Assembly: GCA_022710165.1 (NCBI GenBank)
Contig: JAKLHL010000016.1
Location: 1 to 14,699 of the forward strand
DNA from: Bdellovibrionales bacterium
Lineage (GTDB): Bacteria; Bdellovibrionota; JAFGOL01
DNA: 14,699 nt
Direction of reading: 5' to 3'
Shown: in pieces, positions 6,751-14,250 of the stretch
Numbering within the stretch: position 1 is the stretch's first letter
How the letters are laid out: every line of letters starts with the position of its first letter
Translations under genes and position numbers: made by a program
Notes under the pieces: model-generated
Database searches by the model: none
Told to the model about the DNA's origin: nothing
Seen by the model: the letters and a program-made list of their open reading frames with translations, nothing else

Positions 6751-7416
6751 GTGGAAATAAAAGTCTTAAAGAACGTAATGATAAAGAATAATTCCATAGG
6801 TGCTGATAACAGGGCTTTCTTTAGGGAAAAAGCTGTTCTTGCTGTTAATCTGGTGAGTTCTCCTGGGGCAGGAAAGACCACTTTGCTTGAGAGCACTATT
6901 GATAAAATGAGATCAAAATATAAGGTTGCTGTCATAGAGGGAGATCTTTACACATCGAGGGATGCTGAAAGGCTCGAAAAATTCAATATCCAAATAGTTC
7001 AGATAAACACAGAGGGTGGCTGTCATCTTGATGCGAGGATGGTTAGTGGTGCTATTAAGGAGATCAATATAGACGATGTGGATGTGCTCTTTATAGAGAA
7101 TGTGGGCAACCTGGTGTGTCCGGCCTCTTTTGACCTTGGAGAAGCAAAAAGGATATTAATATATTCGATAGCTGAAGGTGCAGACAAGCCTCAAAAATAT
7201 TCTACGATGTTCAAAACGGCCGATGTTGTGTTGATAAACAAAGTAGATCTTAGCACTGCTTGCAGGGTAGACGTGGATCATGTTGAAAAAGAGATAAGGA
7301 GCATCAATGATAAAGCCTTGGTGTTGAGAACCACAGCGGTGGATCCACACAGCCTTAGAGAATGGATGATGTGGCTGGAAGGTGAAATTGAGAGATCTAA
7401 AAAGAGTAAGGATTAA
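6751..7416 (+). CDS. hypB: HypB hydrogenase nickel-incorporation GTPase
   Basis: A 221-residue SIMIBI-class GTPase that drives nickel transfer with HypA. Visible motifs are the P-loop SSPGAGKTT (residues 36-44), EGDLYTSRDAERL, GGCHLDARMV with the metal-binding C91-H92 pair, ENVGNLVCPASFDLGE with C123 near the GTPase switch, and NKVDL (163-167). The N-terminal CxxCGC nickel site and the His-rich stretch of many HypB proteins are absent, giving the short form. The start is GTG 6751, directly after the hypA stop, with GGAGG at 6741-6745 inside the hypA end. The 3' end overlaps hypF by 35 bases. Function is clear from motifs and context. Confidence 0.95.
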   Translation: MEIKVLKNVMIKNNSIGADNRAFFREKAVLAVNLVSSPGAGKTTLLESTIDKMRSKYKVAVIEGDLYTSRDAERLEKFNIQIVQINTEGGCHLDARMVSGAIKEINIDDVDVLFIENVGNLVCPASFDLGEAKRILIYSIAEGADKPQKYSTMFKTADVVLINKVDLSTACRVDVDHVEKEIRSINDKALVLRTTAVDPHSLREWMMWLEGEIERSKKSKD

Positions 7417-9586
7417 AGTAAAGGGCATCGTTCAAGGTGTTGGTTTCAGGCCCACGGTCTATAAACACGCCATAAACAATGGTGTATTTGGCTTTGTGAT
7501 GAACACACCCGAAGGTGTAACCATAGAAGCTGAAGGACCATCGCACCTAGTAGACGCATTCATAAAAGATGTAGTTGAATCCCCGCCCAGGATATCCAGG
7601 GTCACAGATGTAGACATCAAGAGCATTGATCCAGAGGGTGATCTGGATTTTAAAATAATAACCAGCATTGCTGTTGGCAGCAAGAATGTAGAGATAAGTC
7701 CAGACATAGCGATATGCAAAGATTGTGAAAGGGAGATACTGGACACAAAGAACAGAAGGTATCTTTATCCTTTTACGAATTGCACTAATTGCGGGCCAAG
7801 GTTTACCATAGTAAAGGATCGTCCATACGACAGAAAAAACACGAGCATGAGTGAATTCGTGATGTGTAGTGATTGTTTGTCTGAGTATAAAGATCCTCTA
7901 GACCGTCGTTTTCATGCACAGCCAAACGCCTGCCCAAAATGTGGGCCTAAGGTCTTTTTATTAGGCAAGAACAAAGCCAATAAAGATCCAATAAATGAAA
8001 CTTGTAAAGCTCTTATAGACGGGAAGCTTGTCGGTATAAAAAGTCTTGGTGGTTTCAATATAGCCTGCAACGCATTAGATAATGAGGTTGTAGAAAGACT
8101 TAGAGATAAAAAGAAGAGAGGCACAAAGGCCTTTGCCCTTATGGTTAAAGACATAGATACTATAAGAAAGTATTGTTGGATTAACGAGAAAGAGGAGAAA
8201 ATACTTCTTTCCAGAGTAGCGCCCATAGTTCTTTTGAAGAAAAAGGAACTAAGTCTTGATCATATCTCAAAAGACAATAACTACCTCGGTGTTATGCTGC
8301 CCTATACCCCTTTGCACAAGATATTGTTTAGAGACCTTGAAGTCCTGGTCATGACCTCGGCTAACAGGGCCGATGAGCCGATTGCCACACGGGATAACGA
8401 AATGTCAGAACTTATGAAAGAAGGGTTTGTTGATATGGTCCTTTCTAACGACAGGGACATAATCAACAGATGCGATGACTCGATCGTTCAAGTCGTAGAT
8501 GGTGCTGTTTTTGTGATAAGAAGAGCAAGAGGACTCGTTCCTTCAGGCATCAGGATAAAAGGGACAAATGATCATAACAGTATGTCTATGGGAGCTGACC
8601 TAAAGAACACCTTTGCCTTAAAAAAAGGCCACACGGTCTATTTGTCGCAGCATATAGGTGATCTTGAGGACCAGAGGAATATAGATTATCAAAGAGAGCA
8701 GATAGAGGAATTTATAAGAATAATCGAGGTTGAGCCATCATTCAAAAATATTGATGCACATCCGAACTATGCTAATTTTAATAGTTCAGACAAGAAGGTC
8801 TTTCATCATCACGCACACGCATTGAGTGTTATGGCTGAAAATGATCTGCTTGGTCAAGAGGTCCTGGGCATTATTTGTGACGGGACTGGCTATGGTACAG
8901 ATGGCAATATTTGGGGTTTTGAATTTCTTAAGGTCCTTAAAGACTACAGTAAGTTTGAAAGAATATTCCATCTTGATTATTTTGCTCTGCCTGGCGGGGA
9001 TAAGGCTTCACATGAACTTGACAGGCTCGCTGTTTCGTTGACGGAACACCTCGGGGGAATAGATATTCCAGGGCTTAGTAAGAAAAGAGCAGATATTATA
9101 AAGGCTCTTATCAGGAGTGATATAAATTGCCCTATGTGTTCTTCTCTTGGCAGACTTTTTGACGGTGTAGCATGCCTTTGTGGTATATCTACAATAGCTT
9201 CTTATGAGGCTCAGGCTGCAATAATGCTGCAAAAATATGCCGAGGGTTTTAAGGGACAAGTTAGAGAACCATATCCATCAACCATAAAGGCCAATAAGGT
9301 AGATTATAGACCGATGATAGAGAAACTTGTTTTAGATATTAATTCTGGTGTGGGGAAAGAAGAACTTGCCTATAAATTCCATCTTTGGGTAGTTGACTCG
9401 ATAATTGAGGTGATCAACAGGACAACCCCTGGCAAGGTGGCCTTTTCTGGAGGGTGTTTTCAAAACAGTCTTCTTGTATCAATGTTAAATATGAGATTAA
9501 AAGGATATAGCAATATGGATATTTATTTTAATAATGATATACCGACTAATGATGCAGGCATATCGTTCGGTCAGTCTGTGATCTAA
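7382..9586 (+). CDS. hypF: HypF carbamoyltransferase
   Basis: A 734-residue enzyme (normal length about 750) that converts carbamoyl phosphate into a carbamoyl group on the HypE C-terminal cysteine, the source of the cyanide ligands. The domains in order are acylphosphatase (about 8-95, VKGIVQGVGFRP with R23 and later N41), two zinc fingers (C112, C115, C134, C137 and C162, C165, C184, C187), a YrdC/Sua5-like domain (about 200-385, with KSLGGFN and TSANRADEPI), and a Kae1-like domain. The last has the metal site HHHAHA near residue 475, then GIICDGTGYG and FSGGCFQNSLL. GTG 7382 lies inside hypB and places the acylphosphatase motif at its usual distance from the N-terminus. It ends ten bases before hypC. 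Confidence 0.96.
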   Translation: MKLRDLKRVRIKVKGIVQGVGFRPTVYKHAINNGVFGFVMNTPEGVTIEAEGPSHLVDAFIKDVVESPPRISRVTDVDIKSIDPEGDLDFKIITSIAVGSKNVEISPDIAICKDCEREILDTKNRRYLYPFTNCTNCGPRFTIVKDRPYDRKNTSMSEFVMCSDCLSEYKDPLDRRFHAQPNACPKCGPKVFLLGKNKANKDPINETCKALIDGKLVGIKSLGGFNIACNALDNEVVERLRDKKKRGTKAFALMVKDIDTIRKYCWINEKEEKILLSRVAPIVLLKKKELSLDHISKDNNYLGVMLPYTPLHKILFRDLEVLVMTSANRADEPIATRDNEMSELMKEGFVDMVLSNDRDIINRCDDSIVQVVDGAVFVIRRARGLVPSGIRIKGTNDHNSMSMGADLKNTFALKKGHTVYLSQHIGDLEDQRNIDYQREQIEEFIRIIEVEPSFKNIDAHPNYANFNSSDKKVFHHHAHALSVMAENDLLGQEVLGIICDGTGYGTDGNIWGFEFLKVLKDYSKFERIFHLDYFALPGGDKASHELDRLAVSLTEHLGGIDIPGLSKKRADIIKALIRSDINCPMCSSLGRLFDGVACLCGISTIASYEAQAAIMLQKYAEGFKGQVREPYPSTIKANKVDYRPMIEKLVLDINSGVGKEELAYKFHLWVVDSIIEVINRTTPGKVAFSGGCFQNSLLVSMLNMRLKGYSNMDIYFNNDIPTNDAGISFGQSVI

Positions 9587-9596
9587 GGAGCTTTGA

Positions 9597-9809
9597 ATGT
9601 GTTTAGCTGTACCGGTTAGGATACTTAAAAAGATAGACGACAATACTGTGCTCGTGGAATCAAGGGGTGCGAGTCTGGTTGCTAACATAGCTTTAATTAA
9701 AGACCTGGCCCCAGGCGACTATGGCCTTATACATGCAGGCTTTATAATAGAAAAAATAACTAAAGCTTCTGCCGAGGAGCTTTTAAGCTTTTACGGGGAA
9801 ATGGAATGA
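9597..9809 (+). CDS. hypC: HypC/HybG chaperone
   Basis: A 70-residue chaperone that scaffolds the Fe(CN)2CO group with HypD and escorts it to the large subunit. It begins MCLAVPVRI, where Cys2 becomes the N-terminal iron-binding residue after Met removal. It continues with VESRGASLVANIALI and PGDYGLIHAGFIIEKI, the standard family core. The ribosome site TAAGGAG overlaps the hypF stop. The stop overlaps the hypD start by four bases (ATGA), as is common for hypC-hypD pairs. Confidence 0.96.
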   Translation: MCLAVPVRILKKIDDNTVLVESRGASLVANIALIKDLAPGDYGLIHAGFIIEKITKASAEELLSFYGEME

Positions 9810-10846
9810 AAAGCTCAGCGGACATATTCAGGGAAATAGCTGATATTAAGGACAGGATGACCTTGATGGAGGTTTGTGGCACTCATACCATGAGTATAGC
9901 CAAATTCGGTATCAAATCACTTCTACCGAGCAATATAAATATAATAAGCGGACCAGGTTGTCCCGTGTGTGTTACTTCTTCCGGCGACATATTTAAGGCC
10001 ATACAATTAGCAAAAAAGGACGATGTTATAGTAGCGACTTTTGGTGATATGTTGAGAGTGCCATGCAACGGGGACTCTTTGATAAATTACAAGAACGTAA
10101 AGACCATATATAATCCAATGGATTCAATAAAATTAGCTAAAGATAATCCTGAAAAAGAAGTCGTGCTTATTGGGATTGGTTTTGAGACCACAGCTCCTAT
10201 AATTGCAAGCGTTATAATTTCAGCTGACAAAGATAATATAGGTAATTTCACAGTACTCCCTATGAACAAGGTCGTGCCGCCAGCGGTAGAACTTATTATA
10301 GGTAATAAAAATAATAAAATTGACGGATTTATACTGCCTGGTCACGTTGCTGCTATCACCGGTAAAAAGTATTTTGATTTCATATCTGAAAAAGGCGGCA
10401 GGGGCGTTATAAGCGGGTTCGATCCTGTCGGCATTTCTAGTTCTATATATGAGCTTGTTTTAATGATCAAAAACAAGAAGAGCGCAATAGTTAATAACTA
10501 CGGCTGTGTAGTAAGTGATGAAGGTAACGTTCTTGCGAAACAGATCATGAAAGACGTATTTAGTGTCTCAGATGCAGAATGGCGTGGTCTTGGTGTTATA
10601 AAGAAGTCAGGACTTGAAATATCAGAGAAGTATTCAAAGTTCGATGCTGTTAAAAAATTCGGAATAAAGAACGTAAAGGTGTCAGAGAGTAGTGGTTGTA
10701 TCTGTGGCCAGATACTTATGGGGAACAAGCTCCCTGTTGATTGTTCGAATTATGCAACAAAGTGCACACCCTCTAACCCGATAGGGCCATGTATGGTATC
10801 CAGCGAGGGAACTTGCGCAGCCTATTATAAATATTTTAGGGACTAA
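9806..10846 (+). CDS. hypD: HypD iron-sulfur maturation scaffold
   Basis: A 346-residue [4Fe-4S] protein on which the Fe(CN)2CO moiety is built together with HypC and HypE. The motifs present are MEVCGTHTMS (C24, thought to bind the iron with HypC Cys2), SGPGCPVCVT (C52, C55), GFETTAP, and LPGHVAAITG. The C-terminal cysteine group, SGCICGQ and then GPCMVSSEGTCAAYY, holds the cluster. Length and motif order are typical. It overlaps hypC by four bases and is followed, eight to ten bases later, by hypE with a TAAGGAGC ribosome site at its own stop. Confidence 0.96.
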   Translation: MKSSADIFREIADIKDRMTLMEVCGTHTMSIAKFGIKSLLPSNINIISGPGCPVCVTSSGDIFKAIQLAKKDDVIVATFGDMLRVPCNGDSLINYKNVKTIYNPMDSIKLAKDNPEKEVVLIGIGFETTAPIIASVIISADKDNIGNFTVLPMNKVVPPAVELIIGNKNNKIDGFILPGHVAAITGKKYFDFISEKGGRGVISGFDPVGISSSIYELVLMIKNKKSAIVNNYGCVVSDEGNVLAKQIMKDVFSVSDAEWRGLGVIKKSGLEISEKYSKFDAVKKFGIKNVKVSESSGCICGQILMGNKLPVDCSNYATKCTPSNPIGPCMVSSEGTCAAYYKYFRD

Positions 10847-10856
10847 GGAGCTTTTG

Positions 10857-11852
10857 ATGTTGGTTGATAAAATAGGTCTTAATGTGGGTTCCGGCGGAAG
10901 ACAAATGCAGGACTTCATAAAAGAAGTAATACTAAAAAAACTTGGCAATAATATCCTTAATGTTTTGGATGATTCAGCGGTAATTACCATGGAAAAAGGC
11001 AGAATAGCGATGACTTCAGACAGCTATGTGGTTAGCCCTGCCTTTTTTAAGGGTGGCGATATAGGGCGGCTTTGCATATGTGGGACGGTAAACGATCTTG
11101 CGACCAGCGGGGCTAAGGCAAAATATATATCACTGTCCTTTATAATAGAGGAAGGAACGTCTTTAGCCGACATAGAAAAGATCGTTGATTCTGTCTCGAT
11201 CACCGCTAAAGAGGCCGGTGTTATGATAGTTACCGGTGATACAAAGGTCGTAGAGAAAGGCAGATGTGATCTTATGTATATAAATACGACTGGGATAGGT
11301 GTTCTGGATGAGGGTGTTAGCATCTCCACCCATAATGCCGTTGAAAAAGATGTTGTTATGGTAACAGGCCCTATAGGGGACCATGAAGCATCTCTTGTTA
11401 TATATAGAAAACTTATAGACCTTAATATAGATATAAAAAGCGATGTTGCTCCTTTAAATCTAAAAATAGAAGAACTTATAGGACAAACCAAGGGTGTTCA
11501 TGCAATAAAAGACCCGACGAGAGGCGGCTTATCAGGCTCTTTGAACGAGATAGCTGATAACTCAAATTGTGAAATAGAGATATTCGAGGATAAAGTGCCT
11601 TTCTCTAACGGGGTTAAGGCCCTGTGCGATATCGTTGGTTTTGATCCTTTCTACCTCGCCTCAGAGGGCCGCTATGTCATAGTTGGTAGCAGTGATATTG
11701 AGCCAGTGGTCAAAAAGGTTTTTGGCAATGGCGCATCAGTAATAGGAAGGGTTAACAGCAACAAGAAACGAGGAGTCGTTATGCATACTGAGCTCGGAGG
11801 CCTAAGAAAGCTTGGAGTGATGGATGGGATACAACTTCCAAGGATATGTTGA
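10857..11852 (+). CDS. hypE: HypE carbamoyl dehydratase
   Basis: A 331-residue PurM/AIR-synthase-like ATPase that accepts carbamoyl from HypF on its C-terminal cysteine and dehydrates it to thiocyanate. It ends in PRIC, the invariant tail with the acceptor Cys. Other marks are TDSYVVSPAFFKGGDIG, CGTVNDLATSGA, TGDTKVV, GDHEAS and DPTRGGLSG. The N-terminal glycine motif reads NVGSGGRQM, where most relatives have His before GSGG; here it is Val. ATG 10857 is preferred over the adjoining TTG 10854, eight bases after an AAGGAG site. It is the last hyp gene. The open frame of the WG-repeat gene overlaps its end, although the likely start of that gene is downstream. Confidence 0.95.
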   Translation: MLVDKIGLNVGSGGRQMQDFIKEVILKKLGNNILNVLDDSAVITMEKGRIAMTSDSYVVSPAFFKGGDIGRLCICGTVNDLATSGAKAKYISLSFIIEEGTSLADIEKIVDSVSITAKEAGVMIVTGDTKVVEKGRCDLMYINTTGIGVLDEGVSISTHNAVEKDVVMVTGPIGDHEASLVIYRKLIDLNIDIKSDVAPLNLKIEELIGQTKGVHAIKDPTRGGLSGSLNEIADNSNCEIEIFEDKVPFSNGVKALCDIVGFDPFYLASEGRYVIVGSSDIEPVVKKVFGNGASVIGRVNSNKKRGVVMHTELGGLRKLGVMDGIQLPRIC

Positions 11853-11893
11853 ACGGGTTGCCTTGTCTTTCTCTATGTGTTAAATATCATGCC

Positions 11894-13048
11894 ATGCGTT
11901 TATTAACTAAAATATATATAACAGTTGTTCTTCTTTATGGGATCAACGCCTTTGCTCAAGACCTTAATGTGCTTGCATTAGTTGGCAAGGACAAGCTTGG
12001 CTTTATAAACAGGTCTGGCAAATTCATAGTAAAACCTTCCTATGACGACGCCATGCCTTTTAAAGAAGGATACGCTGGAGTGAACAAAGAAGGGAAATGG
12101 GGATACATAAATGATAAGGGCTCCATGGTTATTAAGCCAAAATTCGATGCTGTTAGTAACTTTGTAGATGGTGTTGCGGCAGCCTCTTTGGATGGTAAAT
12201 GGGGTTTTATAGATAAAAGTGGTGAGTTTATAATACAGCCTGGTTTTGACTACGCTCGTCCTTTCAAAGACGGGATAGCGAGGGTCAGGAACGATCGTAA
12301 ATGGGGTTTTATAGATAAACAAGGCAACTACATAATTGAACCAAAGTTCAGTTCAGCGAATGATTTTAATGAGGGCGCAGCCAGGGTAAAGGCTGGAAGA
12401 AGGTGGGGTTTTGTAGATGATAAAGGCAAATATATAATAACCCCTAAATTCAAATCTGCTGGTGATTTCAGCGACGGCTTGGCCAGGGTAAAGCACGGAA
12501 GGAGATGGGGCTATATCAACAAGAAGGGTAAGTTCGTTATATCTGCAAAATATGCTTCAGCTAATGATTTTATAGAAGGCATGGCAAGGGTCCGCTCTGG
12601 TGGAAGGATGGGATTCATCAACAAGAATGGTAATTATATAATTTCACCTCAATTCGGCGACGCCTATGACTTTGTTGAGGACCTCTCCATGGTAAAGGCT
12701 GGAGGAAGATGGGGCTATATAAACAAGCACGGACTATACGTTATAGAACCCAAGTATGATTGGGCTTGGAATTTCAACGAAGGTCTTGCCGCTGTTTCAG
12801 TTGCTGGTAAATGGGGCTTTATAAACAAAGCTGGCGAATATGTCGTGGAACCCAAGTTTGACGCCGTCCATGATTTCAGTCAAGGCATGGTTGCTGTAGA
12901 GATCGACGGTAAATGGGGTTTTTTGGATAAAACTGGTGCTAATGTTATTAAGCCCCAGTTCGACGTAGTTTCTCCATTTGAAAAGTGTAGCGCATTGGAC
13001 GTGATGTCAACGAGCATTGATGATTCAGAGATACTCGTGAACGGCTAA
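11894..13048 (+). CDS. Exported WG-repeat protein
   Basis: A 384-residue protein from ATG 11894, chosen because it gives a clean signal peptide (MRLLTKIYITVVLL then GINAFA, cut near AQD). The longer frame from 11846 would put an odd 16-residue leader in front and overlap hypE. The mature part is ten consecutive 34-residue WG repeats (PF14903 type) with the core KWGFIDKxGxYIIxPKF, followed by a short tail ending ILVNG. Repeat 1 has Leu and repeat 7 Met in place of the Trp. WG repeats form beta-rich, probably propeller-like or solenoid structures of unclear function, often on secreted proteins. There is no lipobox or membrane anchor beyond the signal. It precedes the phospholipase gene by 12 bases, so the two probably work or are expressed together. 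Confidence 0.85.
   Translation: MRLLTKIYITVVLLYGINAFAQDLNVLALVGKDKLGFINRSGKFIVKPSYDDAMPFKEGYAGVNKEGKWGYINDKGSMVIKPKFDAVSNFVDGVAAASLDGKWGFIDKSGEFIIQPGFDYARPFKDGIARVRNDRKWGFIDKQGNYIIEPKFSSANDFNEGAARVKAGRRWGFVDDKGKYIITPKFKSAGDFSDGLARVKHGRRWGYINKKGKFVISAKYASANDFIEGMARVRSGGRMGFINKNGNYIISPQFGDAYDFVEDLSMVKAGGRWGYINKHGLYVIEPKYDWAWNFNEGLAAVSVAGKWGFINKAGEYVVEPKFDAVHDFSQGMVAVEIDGKWGFLDKTGANVIKPQFDVVSPFEKCSALDVMSTSIDDSEILVNG
11993..13012 (+). repeat. Ten tandem 102-bp units encoding WG repeats
   Basis: Each unit is exactly 34 codons, beginning at the Lys/Arg before WG, with no indels across all ten units. The units are diverged at the DNA level, with only short shared words such as aaatggggttttatagataaa (units 3 and 4). 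This is an old protein repeat, not a recent DNA expansion. Confidence 0.85.
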
Positions 13049-13060
13049 CGGCATTAATAT

Positions 13061-13822
13061 ATGTTCATCCTCTTATTTTATTTAATTTTTTCTTCTGGGG
13101 TTTTTGCCCAGGAGGCCTGTGATTGTGAAAGCGAGAATAGGATAACGGCCCATAACGATATATATGTTATCACCGGCGAGCCTAATACCAAGATACAGAT
13201 AAGCTTAAAGTACAAACTTTTCAAAGCTGCAGATCTTTTTATTGCATATACACAGACGATGTTCTGGAACATATCAGAGGAGTCTTCACCTTTTAAGGAC
13301 GTTAACTATAATCCGGAGCTTTTTTACAGGATAAAAACGCCCAATGCAGGGATACTCAAATCGATAGATATAGGTATCTTTGAGCATAAATCAAATGGTA
13401 AGAGCGGCGCTGATTCAAGGGCCTGGAGCAGAAGCTATGTTAAGTTCAACACGATCACACGATTCAATAGATGGGCTTTCAGCTGGGATACAAAAATATT
13501 CGCTATATATCAATTCTCGCTGGACAGGACCAACATTGACATACGCGATTACATGGGCTTTTGGGAAACAAAAATAGCTTTCACTAATTTCTTTGACGAA
13601 CTGTATCTGATCGACAGGACCAGCCTCTATTTTGCTTTTTTCTCTGGGGGCAAGTTCTCTCAGTCTATCAGTAAAGGTGGGCAGGAACTTGGATTTAGCG
13701 TTAGCCTTGGCAAGGGTCGACTAAACCCTGCGCTCTTTGTTCAGCTATACCACGGGTACAACGAGTCTCTGTTGGAATATAATAAAGAATTCTGGTCATA
13801 TAGATTCGGTCTTTCTTTCTAG
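13061..13822 (+). CDS. pldA: Outer-membrane phospholipase A (OMPLA/PldA family)
   Basis: A 253-residue outer-membrane beta-barrel esterase that hydrolyses phospholipids in the outer leaflet. A signal peptide (MFILLFYLIFSSGVFAQ) is followed by family motifs that align with E. coli PldA: LFIAYTQTMFWNI, EESSPFKDVNYNPELF, FEHKSNGKSGADSRAWSR, then DYMGFW, GGQELGFSVSLGKG and YHGYNESLLEYN. The last residue is Phe, as in assembled barrels. The catalytic His109 and Ser111 (E. coli His142, Ser144) are kept, as are calcium-site serines S75 and S119. The triad Asn156 position is Ser123. An in-frame stop at 13055 fixes ATG 13061 as the earliest ATG start. The signal lacks the usual N-terminal lysines. Activity is plausible but not assured. 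Confidence 0.88.
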   Translation: MFILLFYLIFSSGVFAQEACDCESENRITAHNDIYVITGEPNTKIQISLKYKLFKAADLFIAYTQTMFWNISEESSPFKDVNYNPELFYRIKTPNAGILKSIDIGIFEHKSNGKSGADSRAWSRSYVKFNTITRFNRWAFSWDTKIFAIYQFSLDRTNIDIRDYMGFWETKIAFTNFFDELYLIDRTSLYFAFFSGGKFSQSISKGGQELGFSVSLGKGRLNPALFVQLYHGYNESLLEYNKEFWSYRFGLSF

Positions 13823-13834
13823 TGTAATTGATGC

Positions 13835-13908
13835 TGGCTGGGAGACCAGGATTCGAACCTAGATTGGCGGAGTCAGAGTCCGCAGTCCTACCATTAGACG
13901 ATCTCCCA
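13835..13908 (-). tRNA. tRNA-Gln (anticodon CUG)
   Basis: The minus strand folds as a full 74-base cloverleaf. The acceptor stem TGGGAGA/TCTCCCA has the U1-A72 pair typical of bacterial tRNA-Gln. The D arm is GTCT/GGAC, the anticodon stem GCGGA/TCCGC encloses loop CTCTGAC, and the T arm contains GGTTCGAATCC. The discriminator is G73 and CCA is encoded. The anticodon CTG (13874-13876) reads CAG codons. The gene is convergent with the phospholipase gene, 12 bases away. Confidence 0.96.
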
Positions 13909-13919
13909 AAGAGGATTAC

Positions 13920-13948
13920 TATTTAATTTTTTACCTTAGTATTGTCAA
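13920..13948 (-). promoter_or_regulatory. Sigma70-type promoter for tRNA-Gln
   Basis: On the minus strand, TTGACA (13948-13943), a 17-base spacer and TAAATA (13925-13920) lie just upstream of the tRNA. The predicted start falls about five bases before the mature 5' end. Confidence 0.7.
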
Positions 13949-13975
13949 GACTTAAAAAAGGTGTTCCAAGATACA

Positions 13976-14012
13976 AAAAACCGGACTTTTCTCGACGAAA
14001 AGTCCGGTTTTT
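13976..14012. terminator. Symmetrical (bidirectional) intrinsic terminator
   Basis: A perfect 16-bp hairpin: AAAAACCGGACTTTTC, loop TCGAC, then GAAAAGTCCGGTTTTT. It is GC-rich in the middle of the stem, with an A tract on one side and a T tract on the other, so it can stop transcription both ways. On the minus strand it follows the lipoprotein gene. On the + strand it is the first terminator after the hydrogenase-hyp-phospholipase series. Confidence 0.88.
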
Positions 14013-14027
14013 GAAAAAACTAATTAA

Positions 14028-14171
14028 TTAGTTCTGTGCTGGAGCTTCAGGAGCTGCAGGAGCTTCTACAGGAGCGCCTTCAACAGGAGCTTCTTCAACT
14101 TTCTTCTTTGAGCATGCTACAACTGAAAGAGCCAATACAGTAACGATAGCCAAACTTAATACTTTCTTCAT
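14028..14171 (-). CDS. Small Ala/Pro/Glu-rich lipoprotein
   Basis: A 47-residue protein. A signal peptide (MKKVLSLAIVTVLALSVVAC) ends in a good lipobox (SVVAC), with lipidated Cys20. It is followed by a lysine cluster (SKKKVEE) and a short repetitive tail of EAP/APV units ending in QN. The mature form is only 28 residues and unlikely to fold into a globular domain. It is probably a membrane-tethered extended peptide. A very strong ribosome site (AGGAAGGTGG, 14184-14175), a plausible promoter and an excellent terminator suggest a monocistronic, well-expressed gene, comparable in design to small abundant lipoproteins such as Lpp. No homology to Lpp is claimed, as no coiled-coil heptads are visible. 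Function unknown. Confidence 0.85.
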   Translation of the reverse strand: MKKVLSLAIVTVLALSVVACSKKKVEEAPVEGAPVEAPAAPEAPAQN

Positions 14172-14250
14172 AATCCACCTTCCTTTTTTGGTTTAATCTT
14201 GAGAACAGCGTTATCACTATCCTCTTAATTTTTATTTTATCTAATTAGGA

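Noticed and set aside
9583..10859. Similar TAAGGAGCTTT words before hypC and hypE as a regulatory repeat
   Set aside because: Each is just a stop codon merged with a ribosome binding site, which is expected in a compact operon.
11024..11491. 155-codon open frame on the minus strand opposite hypE
   Set aside because: It lies wholly within the well-supported hypE gene, shows no recognisable motif or ribosome site, and follows from the codon bias of the true gene. Other antisense frames (for example 7912-8226 and 6066-6413) were rejected likewise.
11846..11893. Start of the WG-repeat gene at 11846 inside hypE
   Set aside because: It would place 16 residues before a normal signal peptide, and the AGGA is too close to the ATG. 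ATG 11894 gives a standard export signal.
11993..13012. CRISPR or recent tandem duplication in the 102-bp repeats
   Set aside because: The units are coding, in frame throughout, diverged in DNA sequence and without spacers. They encode WG repeats.
13835..13908. tRNA-Gln as an integration site for a mobile element
   Set aside because: No duplicated tRNA end, integrase or flanking repeat is seen within the window.
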